Part shown: piece after piece, positions 7,754 to 17,032 of the stretch
How the letters are laid out: each line of letters begins with the position of its first letter
How positions within the stretch are numbered: the first letter of the stretch is position 1
Assembly (NCBI RefSeq): GCF_001929375.1
Contig: NZ_MSGO01000005.1
Span: 124,001-188,000 of the forward strand
DNA from: Actinomyces oris
Lineage (GTDB): Bacteria > Actinomycetota > Actinomycetes > Actinomycetales > Actinomycetaceae
Direction of reading: 5' to 3'
DNA: 64,000 nucleotides
Notes under the pieces: model-generated
The model's input: only the letters and a program-made list of their open reading frames with translations
Databases searched by the model: none
What the model was told of the DNA's origin: nothing
Translations under genes and position numbers: made by a program

Positions 7754-9862
7754 CTACTCGGCCCCAAGGTCCTGGTCGGTGCGGGCGCCTGCGACGCCGT
7801 CGGCCGCCCTCCGGGCCGCCTGGACGATATCGACCGCGCGCATGCCGAAGTCCTCCATCAGCTGAGCACGGGTGGCCGTGTCGACGAACTGGCGGGGAAT
7901 GCCGATGCGACGGAAGACCGGCGAGCCTCCTGTACCGCCGTGGGCGGCCTGGTGCTCCTCGAGCGCGTCACGCAGCTGGGAACCGATACCGCCGTCGATC
8001 AGCCCGTCCTCGACCACGACGACGACCTCGGCGTTGGCAGCGGCCGCCACGAGAGGCGCCGGGGTCGGGATGACCCAGTGCGGATGCACCACAGTGACGG
8101 CACGGCCCTCCTGCTCAAGGATCCGGCCCGCCTCATAGGCCTCGGCGGCCATGGCGCCCACCCCCACCAGCAGGATCCGCGCGGCGCCGGCCGGTTGCTG
8201 ACTCTCGAGAAGAACATCGACGACGTCGAAGGCGCTCGCGGACGGCGACATGTCCTTCTGCGCAGGCTCCTGGCCGCGTCCCGGCTCATCCCGTTCCGAG
8301 TCGAGGCGGCGCACCACCGTGAGCGGCGCAGGCAGCGCGCCCTTGGGGTAGCGCACGACGGTGGGCGCATCGTCAGTGCTCACGGCCCTGCGCAGGCTCT
8401 CGCGCAGCGTCGCCTCATCGCGGGGGGCTGCCAGGCGCAGGCCCGGAACGTGCGCCAGCAGCGCCATGTCCCACATGCCGTTGTGGCTGGCCCCGTCGGT
8501 TCCCGTGATTCCGGCCCGGTCCAGGACGATCGTCACTCCCGCCCGGTGCAGGGCGACGTCCATGAGCACCTGGTCGAAGGCGCGGTTGAGGAAGGTCGCG
8601 TAGAGGGCCACCACCGGGTGCATGCCGGCGAAGGCGAGCCCGGCGGAGAAGGTCAGTGCGTGCTGCTCGGCGATCCCGACGTCGATGACCCGCGTAGGCA
8701 TCGCATCGGCCATGGGCTGGAGACCCACCGGGGCCTGCATGGCGGCGGTGACCCCGACGATCCGGTCATCTCCGCTCGCCAGGGAGACGATCTCCTCGGC
8801 GAAGACGGAGGTCCAGCCGAAACGCTCGGCCACCACCGGCAGCCCGGTCTCGGGATGAATCCGCCCCACGGCGTGGAAGCGGTCGGGGACGTGCTCCTCG
8901 GCCGGGGTGTAGCCCCGTCCCTTCTCGGTGATGACGTGGACGATGACCGGTTCGGCGTACTCGCGGGCGCGGGTGAGGGCGAACTCGACGGCCGTGATGT
9001 CGTGGCCATCGACCGGTCCGGTGTACTTGATCCCCAGGTCCTCGAAGAAGGCCGAGGGGACGAGGACGTCCTTGAGCCCTCGTTTGAGGCCGTGGAGGGC
9101 GTCGAAGGCGGCTCGGCCGGGGGCGCCCTGCGACAGGAGCGTCCGCTTGACCCCGGACAGGACGCGCTCGTAGCCGGGATTGGTGCGCAGTGCGTCGAGG
9201 TGGTGGGCCAGCCCCCCGATGGTGGGGGCGTAGGAGCGGCCGTTGTCGTTGACGACGATGACCAGGTGGCGATCCGAGGAGTCGGCGATGTTGTCCAGGG
9301 CCTCCCAGGCCATCCCCCCGGTCATGGCCCCGTCCCCGATGACGGCGACGACATGGCGCTCGTCGTGGCCCTGCAGGTGGTTGGCCCGGGCGATGCCGTC
9401 GGCCCAGGACAGGGAGGTGGAGGCGTGGGAATTCTCCACGACGTCGTGGACGGACTCGGCCCGCGAGGGGTAGCCGGACAGGCCGCCCCGCTCCCGCAGA
9501 TGGGTGAAGTCCTGACGGCCGGTGAGCAGCTTGTGGACGTAGGCCTGGTGGCCGGTGTCGAACACGATGGTGTCCCGCGGTGAGCGGAAGGTCCGGTGCA
9601 GCGCGATCGTCAGCTCGACGACACCGAGGTTGGGGCCGAGGTGTCCACCGGTGCGCGCCACTGAGGCGACGAGATGCTGGCGGATCTCGGAGGCGAGCGC
9701 CACCAGCTGCTCGCTGGTGAGCCGATCGAGGTCGGCGGGCTTGCGCACACGGGGCAGAAGCGCCTTGCCGGTCCGTCCGGTGGGCCCTCCAGGGCGCTCA
9801 GCAGCTGCTGGCACGGTGCGCCTCCTTGTCGAAGGTGGTGACGAGTCGTTCGTGTCGCTCAT
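7754..9862 (-). CDS. dxs: 1-deoxy-D-xylulose-5-phosphate synthase
   Basis: 702 residues. Condenses pyruvate and glyceraldehyde-3-phosphate, the first step of the MEP isoprenoid pathway. The thiamine-diphosphate motif is AVIGDGAMTGGMAWEALDNI with downstream VVNDNGRSYAP. The pyrimidine-binding half carries RVIDVGIAEQHALTFSAGLA with the catalytic Glu. The transketolase C-terminal domain ends the protein. The ATG at 9862 (MSDTNDSS) is chosen over an upstream in-frame start at 10066. The protein is somewhat longer than usual owing to a serine/proline-rich N-terminus and a C-terminal tail. Confidence 0.95.
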   Translation of the reverse strand: MSDTNDSSPPSTRRRTVPAAAERPGGPTGRTGKALLPRVRKPADLDRLTSEQLVALASEIRQHLVASVARTGGHLGPNLGVVELTIALHRTFRSPRDTIVFDTGHQAYVHKLLTGRQDFTHLRERGGLSGYPSRAESVHDVVENSHASTSLSWADGIARANHLQGHDERHVVAVIGDGAMTGGMAWEALDNIADSSDRHLVIVVNDNGRSYAPTIGGLAHHLDALRTNPGYERVLSGVKRTLLSQGAPGRAAFDALHGLKRGLKDVLVPSAFFEDLGIKYTGPVDGHDITAVEFALTRAREYAEPVIVHVITEKGRGYTPAEEHVPDRFHAVGRIHPETGLPVVAERFGWTSVFAEEIVSLASGDDRIVGVTAAMQAPVGLQPMADAMPTRVIDVGIAEQHALTFSAGLAFAGMHPVVALYATFLNRAFDQVLMDVALHRAGVTIVLDRAGITGTDGASHNGMWDMALLAHVPGLRLAAPRDEATLRESLRRAVSTDDAPTVVRYPKGALPAPLTVVRRLDSERDEPGRGQEPAQKDMSPSASAFDVVDVLLESQQPAGAARILLVGVGAMAAEAYEAGRILEQEGRAVTVVHPHWVIPTPAPLVAAAANAEVVVVVEDGLIDGGIGSQLRDALEEHQAAHGGTGGSPVFRRIGIPRQFVDTATRAQLMEDFGMRAVDIVQAARRAADGVAGARTDQDLGAE

Positions 9863-10165
9863 GAGTGAGCCGGCGGGTCGCCGAAGCGGCACTCGGGACA
9901 GGGTAGCCGTTGACACGGAGGAGGAGTCTCCTGAGGATGCCCCGCCTCCGGGCACGGTGACCGCATGGCTGCCCGGACCGACGCTCCTGAGCGGTCCAAG
10001 GGTGCTCAGCATAGAGCCGCCCCGACCGCTGTGCGGCCGCGTGTCACACGGGTCACGGCTGAGCACGTACTGTATGCCTTGGGCGTCGAACCGTCCGCGC
10101 CCACCGGTCCACGGCGTCGTTCCTGATCGCCCGACCGCCCCTCAGGACTGCCCCCAGGAGGAACC
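9863..10165. other. Divergent intergenic region between dxs and an S9 peptidase gene
   Basis: 303 bp that must hold both promoters. The peptidase gene has an AGGAGG ribosome site just before its ATG. No clear -10/-35 pair, operator or RNA structure was recognised. Confidence 0.5.
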
Positions 10166-12193
10166 ATGAGCACCACAGCCCCTTTCGGTACCTGGCCCTC
10201 GCCCATCACCCCAGGCACCATCACGACCCGGACGGTCCTGCTCTCCCAGGTCCGTGTGGATGGCGCAGACACCTACTGGGTGGAGCAGCGCGCCTCACAG
10301 GCGGGCCGCAACGTGCTGCTTCGCCGCGACGGCGACGGCCAGATCGGTGAGGTGCTTCCGCTGACACCCGCCGACGAGCTGGTCGATGTGCGCACCCGGG
10401 TGCACGAGTACGGGGGGCGGGCCTACGCCGTCGACAGCGGGATCATCGTGGTCTCGCACGCCGGGGACGGGCGCCTCTACCGGTACGACGTGGCGCACCG
10501 CATGCGCGGCCTGGTCCCGCTCACGATCTACGGGGACGTGCGTCACGGCGACCTGGAGATCGACACGGGCCGGGGGCTGGTCTACGCCGTCCGTGAGGAC
10601 CACCGAGGCGGCGGCGAGGCCGTGAACACCCTGGTCGCGATTCCCCTGGACGGCTCGGCCGCCCGCGATGACTCCCGCGTGCGCACGCTGGTGTCGGGCA
10701 CCGACTTCGTGGTCGCCCCGACACTGTCCCCCGACGGCGAGCACCTGGCCTGGATCACCTGGGACCACCCGGGGATGCCGTGGGACAACGCCAGCCTGCA
10801 CGTGGGGGACCTCGGCCCGGACGGAACGATCGGCGAGCAGACGCTGGTGGACGGCGGCAACGGGCACTCGGTCTCCGAGCCCCGATGGACCGAGGAGTGC
10901 GAGCTGGTGCACGGCTCCAACGCCTCGGGCTTCTGGAACCTCTACCGCACCGAGGGCTTCCCGGTGCGCGGTACCAACCGCACCGGCTGGTCCGAGAAGC
11001 TGCGCACCCGACCGCTGCACCCGGCCGAGGCCACCTTCACCAACCCGGCCTGGCAGCTGGGGCCGCACTCCTTCGACGTGCTCGACTCCGAGCACATCAT
11101 CACCTCCTGGGCCCGTGACGCGGTCTCACACCTGGGGACCATCAAGCTCGCCAACGGGGAGCTCGAGGAGTGGAACGTGGGGTGGCAGCCGATCGGCAAC
11201 GTCGCCTCCAACGCGGGTCGCGTCGTCATGCTGGCCTCCAACGAGATGTCGATGCCCAGCATCGTGGAGGTCAAGAACGGCGCTGTGCAGGTGCTGCGCG
11301 GCTCGGGTGAGTTCGTCCCCGAGGACACCGGAGTGTCCTTCCCCGAGCCGGTCTCCTGGCCCACCAGCGACGGCGCCACCGCCCACGGCTTCTACTACCC
11401 GCCGACCTCGGCCTCCCACACGGGCCCCGACGGCGAGCTGGCGCCACTGATCGTCAACGTCCACGGCGGCCCGACGGCCACGGCCGTCCCCGGCTACGAC
11501 CTGCGCATCCAGTACTGGACCAGCCGGGGCTTCGGCTACCTGGACGTCAACTACCGCGGCTCCATGGGCTACGGGACGGGCTACCGCAAGGCCCTGGAGG
11601 GCAAGTGGGGCCTCTACGACGTCGACGACTGTGTCAACGGGGCCCAGCACCTGGTCGACGCCGGGCTCGTGGACCCACGCCGTATCGCGATCCGTGGAGG
11701 TTCGGCCGGGGGCTTCACGGTGCTGTCGGCCATCACCCGCTCCTCCGTGTTCACGGCGGCCAGCTCCTGCTTCGGGGTGACCGATCTCAAGCGGCTGGTG
11801 CGCACCACCCACAAGTTCGAGTCGCACTACATCGGCCAGCTCATGGGCACCCAGGACATCGACGACCCGGTTCTCGATGAGCGCAGCCCCATCAACCACA
11901 TCGAGGACATCAGTGTCCCGCTGCTGCTCATTCAGGGCTCGGAGGATCCGATCGTCCCGGCCGAGCAGGCCACCGCCATGTATGAGGCCCTCAAGGAGGC
12001 CGGCGCACCGGTGGCCCTGGAGGTCTTCCAGGGCGAGGGCCACGGCTTCCGTCTGGCGGCGAACATCCGGCGGCGTTACGAGGCCGAGCTGAGCTTCTAC
12101 CGGCAGGTGTGGAGGATCGGCGCGGCCTCCTCCCAGGCCGAGGCTCCGGGCGAGGAGGAGACCTTCACGGTCAAGGTGGAGAACCTGCACTGA
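10166..12193 (+). CDS. S9 family prolyl oligopeptidase-like peptidase
   Basis: 675 residues with no signal peptide. An N-terminal beta-propeller region (about 1-400) is followed by an alpha/beta hydrolase domain with a complete triad: S513 in GGSAGGF, D594 in GSEDPIVP and H626 in GEGHGF. The family cleaves short peptides as dipeptidyl or acylaminoacyl peptidases. AGGAGG precedes the ATG by four bases. The stop shares one base with the start of the following channel gene (TGATG), so the two are probably co-translated. Confidence 0.9.
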   Translation: MSTTAPFGTWPSPITPGTITTRTVLLSQVRVDGADTYWVEQRASQAGRNVLLRRDGDGQIGEVLPLTPADELVDVRTRVHEYGGRAYAVDSGIIVVSHAGDGRLYRYDVAHRMRGLVPLTIYGDVRHGDLEIDTGRGLVYAVREDHRGGGEAVNTLVAIPLDGSAARDDSRVRTLVSGTDFVVAPTLSPDGEHLAWITWDHPGMPWDNASLHVGDLGPDGTIGEQTLVDGGNGHSVSEPRWTEECELVHGSNASGFWNLYRTEGFPVRGTNRTGWSEKLRTRPLHPAEATFTNPAWQLGPHSFDVLDSEHIITSWARDAVSHLGTIKLANGELEEWNVGWQPIGNVASNAGRVVMLASNEMSMPSIVEVKNGAVQVLRGSGEFVPEDTGVSFPEPVSWPTSDGATAHGFYYPPTSASHTGPDGELAPLIVNVHGGPTATAVPGYDLRIQYWTSRGFGYLDVNYRGSMGYGTGYRKALEGKWGLYDVDDCVNGAQHLVDAGLVDPRRIAIRGGSAGGFTVLSAITRSSVFTAASSCFGVTDLKRLVRTTHKFESHYIGQLMGTQDIDDPVLDERSPINHIEDISVPLLLIQGSEDPIVPAEQATAMYEALKEAGAPVALEVFQGEGHGFRLAANIRRRYEAELSFYRQVWRIGAASSQAEAPGEEETFTVKVENLH

Positions 12194-14142
12194 TGGATCG
12201 CGTCTGGAAGAGGCTGTCTCAGCCCCTGTCGCGGCGCGCAGGCAGCCTCTTCCGCCATCATCGCTTCGGCCTCTACATCCTGGCGGTGCTGGTAGGGGTC
12301 GCCTCGGGCCTGGGTGCGGTGCTGTTCCGGCTGGGGATCGACGCCTGGTCCCAGCTGCTGAGCGGAGCCGACGACTACACCGTGTCGATGGGGCCCTCGG
12401 TCGGGCTCCTGGCGCCTTTGGGGGCCTGGTTCGTCCTGGTCGCCCCGGTGCTCTCCGGTCTCCTCATGGGGCCGCTGATGTCCCGGCTGGGCCGTACGCC
12501 CACGGGCCACGGGGTGGCCGGCGTCATCTGGTCGACTCGCCACGGCGACGGAACGATGGCGCCCCTGCCGGCTCTGGCCACGACGACGTCGGCCGCGCTG
12601 ACGATCGGCGGCGGGGGCTCGGTCGGTCCGGAGGGGCCGATCGCTGAGCTGGGCGCGTCGACGGCGAGCATCATCGGACGGGGGCTGCGGCTGCCCAGGC
12701 TCTCGATCCGCCACCTGGCAGCCGCGGGGACGGCCGCAGGCATCGCCGCCGCCTTCAACGCGCCCCTGGCGGGGGCCTTCTTCGCCCTGGAGGTCGTCCT
12801 CATGGGCTTCAGCGCCGACGCCTTCATCATTATCGTCCTGGCCTGCGTGTCCTCGACGGTCCTGTCGCACCACCTGCTGGGAACGACGCTGTCGCTGTCG
12901 CTTCCCTACCTGGACCTGTCCGGTGACGCCCAGCTGGGCTGGGTCGCGCTGCTGGGAGTCGTGGGCGGGGGCGTCGGTATCGGCTTCATGCGTCTTCGCT
13001 TCGTCGTGCTCGACGCCCTGACCCGCGCCTGGCAGCGGCTGGGCGTTCCGATCTGGGCGCGTCCGGGCATTGGCGGGCTCGCGGTCGGCGCCACTGTCCT
13101 GGTTCTGCCCGAGATGTACGGCGAGTCGTCAGCCGCCCTCAACCGGGCGCTGGCGGGACGCTACGCCCTGACGCTGCTGCTGGTGCTGTGCGTGGCCAAG
13201 ATGCTGGCGACCTCCTTGACCCTGGGGATGGGTTTCGTCGGCGGGGTCTTCGCCCCGTCCCTGTTCATCGGTGGGACGCTCGGTGCGGCCTTCGGGACCC
13301 TCGTGGCCCCCAGCTACGCGCCGGCCGCCGGGGTCTTCGGGGTGATCGGCATGGGAGCGGTCTTCGCCGGTGCCGCTCGCGCCCCGATGACGGCGGTCCT
13401 GCTCATCATCGAGATGACCGGACAGCACGCGCTGCTGCTCCCCCTCATGCTGGCCACGGTACTGGCCACCTTCATCAGCCGGTTCCTGTCACGCGGCACG
13501 TTGTTCACCGAGGAGCTGCGTCGTCGCGGAGAGGAGGTCGAGGACCCGATGTCCACCACGCTCCTGGGACGTACCCGCGCCTCCCGGCTCATGGCGGACC
13601 CGCCCGCAGTGGTCGAGGCCTCGGCGCCGCTCAGCGAGGCCGCCTCCCTGATGAGCCGGCGTGGTGTCTCAGTTCTGCCCGTGGTCGCAAGCGCACAGGA
13701 CGGCACCGGGGAGCTGCTCGGCTGCGTGACGGCCGCGCAGCTCGCCGGGGCGCTCCTGAGCGATGAGTCCGCCACCGCCTCCGCCCGGCCGGCGACGGTG
13801 GCGGATCTGTCGCTGGTCAGCGACCGTCTGGACTGCGAGGACGAGGCGACCGATGTGCTCCAGGCCCTGACCGCTACCCGCCTGGAGGGGCTTCCGGTGG
13901 TCGCCCGGCCCTCTGGCTCCGGTGCGGAGGAGCTGGTGGGCTGGGTGTCCCAGCGGGTCGTCGTCGAACGGCTCTACGAGGTCCAGGCGCGGGCCCGCGC
14001 GGCAGCCGCCACCTACACCTCCTGGGGCTCGCGCCTGCAAGACAAGTGGCACTCCCGCCCCGTTCCCCCACGCAGGATCAGAAGGATCAGCCGCATCAGT
14101 CGAGTCAGCTCGCGCAGCTCGCGCCGTTCCCGGCGTCGTTGA
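12193..14142 (+). CDS. ClC-family chloride channel/antiporter with CBS domains
   Basis: 649 residues. The hydrophobic ClC core (about 30-440) shows GSVGPEGPIAELG with the gating glutamate E147 in GPEGP, and GFVGGVFAPSLFIGG matching the GxFxP anion-binding motif. A cytosolic pair of CBS domains (about 460-600) probably senses nucleotides. The GSGIP-like first motif is not obvious. The C-terminal tail is rich in Arg and Ser. The start ATG at 12193 is chosen for the TGATG overlap with the upstream stop. Confidence 0.92.
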   Translation: MDRVWKRLSQPLSRRAGSLFRHHRFGLYILAVLVGVASGLGAVLFRLGIDAWSQLLSGADDYTVSMGPSVGLLAPLGAWFVLVAPVLSGLLMGPLMSRLGRTPTGHGVAGVIWSTRHGDGTMAPLPALATTTSAALTIGGGGSVGPEGPIAELGASTASIIGRGLRLPRLSIRHLAAAGTAAGIAAAFNAPLAGAFFALEVVLMGFSADAFIIIVLACVSSTVLSHHLLGTTLSLSLPYLDLSGDAQLGWVALLGVVGGGVGIGFMRLRFVVLDALTRAWQRLGVPIWARPGIGGLAVGATVLVLPEMYGESSAALNRALAGRYALTLLLVLCVAKMLATSLTLGMGFVGGVFAPSLFIGGTLGAAFGTLVAPSYAPAAGVFGVIGMGAVFAGAARAPMTAVLLIIEMTGQHALLLPLMLATVLATFISRFLSRGTLFTEELRRRGEEVEDPMSTTLLGRTRASRLMADPPAVVEASAPLSEAASLMSRRGVSVLPVVASAQDGTGELLGCVTAAQLAGALLSDESATASARPATVADLSLVSDRLDCEDEATDVLQALTATRLEGLPVVARPSGSGAEELVGWVSQRVVVERLYEVQARARAAAATYTSWGSRLQDKWHSRPVPPRRIRRISRISRVSSRSSRRSRRR

Positions 14143-14200
14143 GAGTCCTCCGGGAGACTCGACGCACCAAGAAGCCGTTCAGTGCACGGCGCAGAGCCCC

Positions 14201-14773
14201 TCACCGGCCCCGACCGCTGCGGGGCGTCTTGTGGGTCCGGCCCTCCTGGACCGCTCGCGCCTTCTCGGTGATGCTCTCGGTGAGGGTGTCCGACAGCTCG
14301 GTGATGCGCTCGGCGTTGGCCACGATGCGCCGAGGGTCTGACATCCACATCCAGGCGGCGGCAACCACCGGGAGGACCGTGGGCAGGTACCACCGGGACC
14401 GGCCCCAGTGGGCCCACACCGAGTCGCTGAGCTCGGCGGGCGAGGGTGTGGGCAGGGTGAGGATGCCGATGAGCACCGCCATGGTGGCCAGTGCCCCCAG
14501 GCACATCCAGCCGATGTTGCGCATCCGGCGCCCGTTGTGGGCCACGCAGACGGCCAGCAGGATGTACAGGCCGCCCCCCAGCAGGTTGAGGGACCAGACC
14601 GCGGGCTCCTCATCAGGGCTTCTCAGCAGCGTCGTCAAGGAGGGGACGAGAACGATCGCCCCGAAGACGGCGAAGACGCCGACCAGGATCCGCCCCCACC
14701 CGTATGCGGGACGGCGGGTGTCCTGAACCGGACGTACCAATGAGCGCTCGTCCATGAGGAACGACCTTTCCAT
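14201..14773 (-). CDS. Four-helix membrane protein of unknown function
   Basis: 190 residues with hydrophobic segments near 27-48, 62-80, 88-107 and 127-145, and a charged C-terminal cytosolic tail with a helical stretch (RIVANAERITELSDTLTESITEKA). No family is recognised. Either ATG at 14773 (AAGG 8 bases upstream) or 14755 could be the start. It converges on the ClC gene and diverges from pepA. Confidence 0.75.
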   Translation of the reverse strand: MERSFLMDERSLVRPVQDTRRPAYGWGRILVGVFAVFGAIVLVPSLTTLLRSPDEEPAVWSLNLLGGGLYILLAVCVAHNGRRMRNIGWMCLGALATMAVLIGILTLPTPSPAELSDSVWAHWGRSRWYLPTVLPVVAAAWMWMSDPRRIVANAERITELSDTLTESITEKARAVQEGRTHKTPRSGRGR

Positions 14774-14829
14774 GTGATGACCTTCGGCACGCGCGGCACC
14801 GGTTCAACCTCCAACCAACGCCAGAACGT

Positions 14830-14842
14830 TACTATTCACAGC
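14830..14842 (+). promoter_or_regulatory. -10 box for leaderless pepA transcript
   Basis: TACTAT at 14830-14835 lies 7 bases before the GTG at 14843. No Shine-Dalgarno precedes that GTG, and the upstream in-frame codons run through the promoter. Confidence 0.5.
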
Positions 14843-16795
14843 GTGAGCACCATTAAGTTGACCAGATCCCTGAACGCACGCGCCTCGGCGGAGGATGACC
14901 GCAAGGATACCGACCTCAGCAGTCAGGCCGAGGTCGACACGGTTGAGGACGCCGAGAGCGCCGAGGCTCCCGTAGCCGAGGACGAGGCCGGCTCGACGGG
15001 CACCGATGCCACTGAGCAGGACCTGAAGCAGGACTCCGACAGCGACGAGGAGACCTCCCAGTCCCAGGAGGATGATACCGACGGTGCCACCGGCACGGAC
15101 AGTGGAGCCGATGAGGCGTCCGACGTCGAGCCTGATGCTGCCTCCGGCGCCGAGGCCGGGGCCGATGTGCTCGTCCTGGCCGCAGCGCCGGGCCGGGACG
15201 GGAAGGAGGCGCCCGAGATCCTCCTGGAGGGCCTCGAGCCGCCCTCGAGCACCACCCTGGAGGGCCTGGACATCGATGCCCTTGCGACCCTGCTGCCGAC
15301 TCTGGGCTTCTCTGGCGCCCAGGACTCGGTGGTGCGCCTGCCCTCCTCCTCGGTGACCGCCCAGGGCTACCGGGGGCCGGCGACGATTCTTGTGGTCGGT
15401 GTCGGCACAGGCTGGGCCGACACCGACCCGCTCGCCGTCACCACCGACGACGAGGCCGCGCTGGGCTACGACCAGACCGGCCTCCTGCGTCGGGCCGCCG
15501 GACGTGCCACCCGGGCTCTGGCCGGGACCGACTCCGCCGTCCTGGCGCTGCCCACGCTCTGTGAGGAGCAGGTCGCCGCCGTCGCGCACGGAGCCGCCCT
15601 GGGCGCCTACTGCTGGAGCGCGACGAAGAACGAGGACCGCCCCGGACAGGAGACGGCCTCGAAGACGACCTCCCCGCTCAAGAGCATCTCCATCGTCTCC
15701 CCCCTGGCCGACACCCCCGAGGGGCAGGAGGCGCTGACGGGAGCCCTGGCGCTGGCCCAGGCCACGGCCCTGACCCGGGATCTGGTCAACGAGCCGCCGA
15801 ACCGACTGACTCCGGAGGTCTTCGCCGAGAGGGCCCGCGCAGCCGGGCAGGAGGCCGGTATCCGCGCTGAGATCTGGGACGCCCCGGCACTGGTCGAGCA
15901 GGGCTTCGGAGGGATCCTCGGCGTGGCCCAGGGCTCGGTGCACCCAGCGCGCCTGGTCCGTCTGGAGTGGTCGCCGGAGCGCGCCGCCGAGGCCGCCGGC
16001 GGGCCGGCGGGCTCACAGGCCGAGGGCGACGGCGCAGCCGGCCACCCCAAGCACGTCGCTCTCATCGGCAAGGGCATCACCTTCGACTCCGGCGGCCTGT
16101 CCCTCAAGCCGGCCTCCTCCATGCCGGAGATGAAGTCCGACATGGCAGGGGCCGCCACCGTCCTGGGCGCCATCGTCACGGCCGCGCGCCTGGCGCTGCC
16201 GATCCGCGTCACCGCGTGGCTGGCGCTGGCTGAGAACATGCCCGGCGCCGACGCCCAGCGCCCCAGCGACGTCATCACGATGTTCGACGGCACCACTGTG
16301 GAGGTGACCAACACCGACGCCGAGGGGCGCCTGGTCATGGCCGACGCCCTGGCTCGGGCCGTCACGGAGGAGCCCGATGCCGTCCTGGACGTGGCCACCC
16401 TCACCGGGGCGCAGATCGTGGCCCTGGGCGACCACGTGGCCGCAGTCATGGGGACACCGGACCTTCGCGAGGAGGTCGTCGCCGCGGCGCAGCGGGCCGG
16501 AGAGTCCTTCTGGCCGATGCCGCTGCCCGCACACCTGCGCGCCACCCTGGACTCGCCCTTCGCCGACCTGCGCAACACCAAGGTCGGATCGCGCGCCGGC
16601 GGGATGCTCTCGGCCGGGCTGTTCCTGCGCGAGTTCGTCGGGCGCCGGCCGTGGGCGCACCTCGACATCGCAGGCCCCGCCTACAACGACTCCTCGCCCT
16701 GGGGACTGACCCCGACCGGCGGGACGGGCATGGGGGTCTCCACCCTGGTGGAGCTGCTCCGTTCGCTGTCCGCCGAGGTCAGCATCCTTTCCTGA
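14843..16795 (+). CDS. pepA: Leucyl aminopeptidase (M17)
   Basis: About 650 residues from the GTG chosen by promoter position. The catalytic half carries the M17 signatures GKGITFDSGGLSLKP, MKSDMAGAA and NTDAEGRLVMADAL, which hold the two-metal site. It is a cytoplasmic aminopeptidase for peptide turnover. It differs from typical family members (about 500 residues) by a strongly acidic low-complexity block at about residues 17-108 (long runs of Glu, Asp, Ser and Ala) before the N-terminal domain. The GTG at 14843 is preferred to the ATG at 14774. Confidence 0.93.
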   Translation: MSTIKLTRSLNARASAEDDRKDTDLSSQAEVDTVEDAESAEAPVAEDEAGSTGTDATEQDLKQDSDSDEETSQSQEDDTDGATGTDSGADEASDVEPDAASGAEAGADVLVLAAAPGRDGKEAPEILLEGLEPPSSTTLEGLDIDALATLLPTLGFSGAQDSVVRLPSSSVTAQGYRGPATILVVGVGTGWADTDPLAVTTDDEAALGYDQTGLLRRAAGRATRALAGTDSAVLALPTLCEEQVAAVAHGAALGAYCWSATKNEDRPGQETASKTTSPLKSISIVSPLADTPEGQEALTGALALAQATALTRDLVNEPPNRLTPEVFAERARAAGQEAGIRAEIWDAPALVEQGFGGILGVAQGSVHPARLVRLEWSPERAAEAAGGPAGSQAEGDGAAGHPKHVALIGKGITFDSGGLSLKPASSMPEMKSDMAGAATVLGAIVTAARLALPIRVTAWLALAENMPGADAQRPSDVITMFDGTTVEVTNTDAEGRLVMADALARAVTEEPDAVLDVATLTGAQIVALGDHVAAVMGTPDLREEVVAAAQRAGESFWPMPLPAHLRATLDSPFADLRNTKVGSRAGGMLSAGLFLREFVGRRPWAHLDIAGPAYNDSSPWGLTPTGGTGMGVSTLVELLRSLSAEVSILS

Positions 16796-16826
16796 GCCTT
16801 CACCCGTCGGAAACGAGCGGACACAC

Positions 16827-16862
16827 CCGTGCCGGGGCCTCGCGTGAGCGGCCCCGGCACGG
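16827..16862 (+). terminator. Strong GC hairpin after pepA
   Basis: CCGTGCCGGGGCC (16827-16839) pairs perfectly with GGCCCCGGCACGG (16850-16862), and flanking AACGAGC/GCTCGTT extends the stem. It lies about 30 bases after the pepA stop, with a short T-containing tail. Confidence 0.75.
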
Positions 16863-17032
16863 CTCGTTGTCAGCGCCTCCCATACGCAGTGATGCGTCTC
16901 ACCCTGTTTTCAGGACTCTGGTCCCTCAACAGCAACCCTCGTGGCTCCTACACGTCCTCTTCAGATGGAACAATGGCCCCGTGCCGAGCCGCCCGCCGTG
17001 GGCGACATGACCAACCAACAAGGAGTGAGTTC

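Noticed and set aside
16829-17032. Upstream extension of lpdA
   Set aside because: It starts inside the pepA terminator hairpin; the GTG at 17033 has a good ribosome site.
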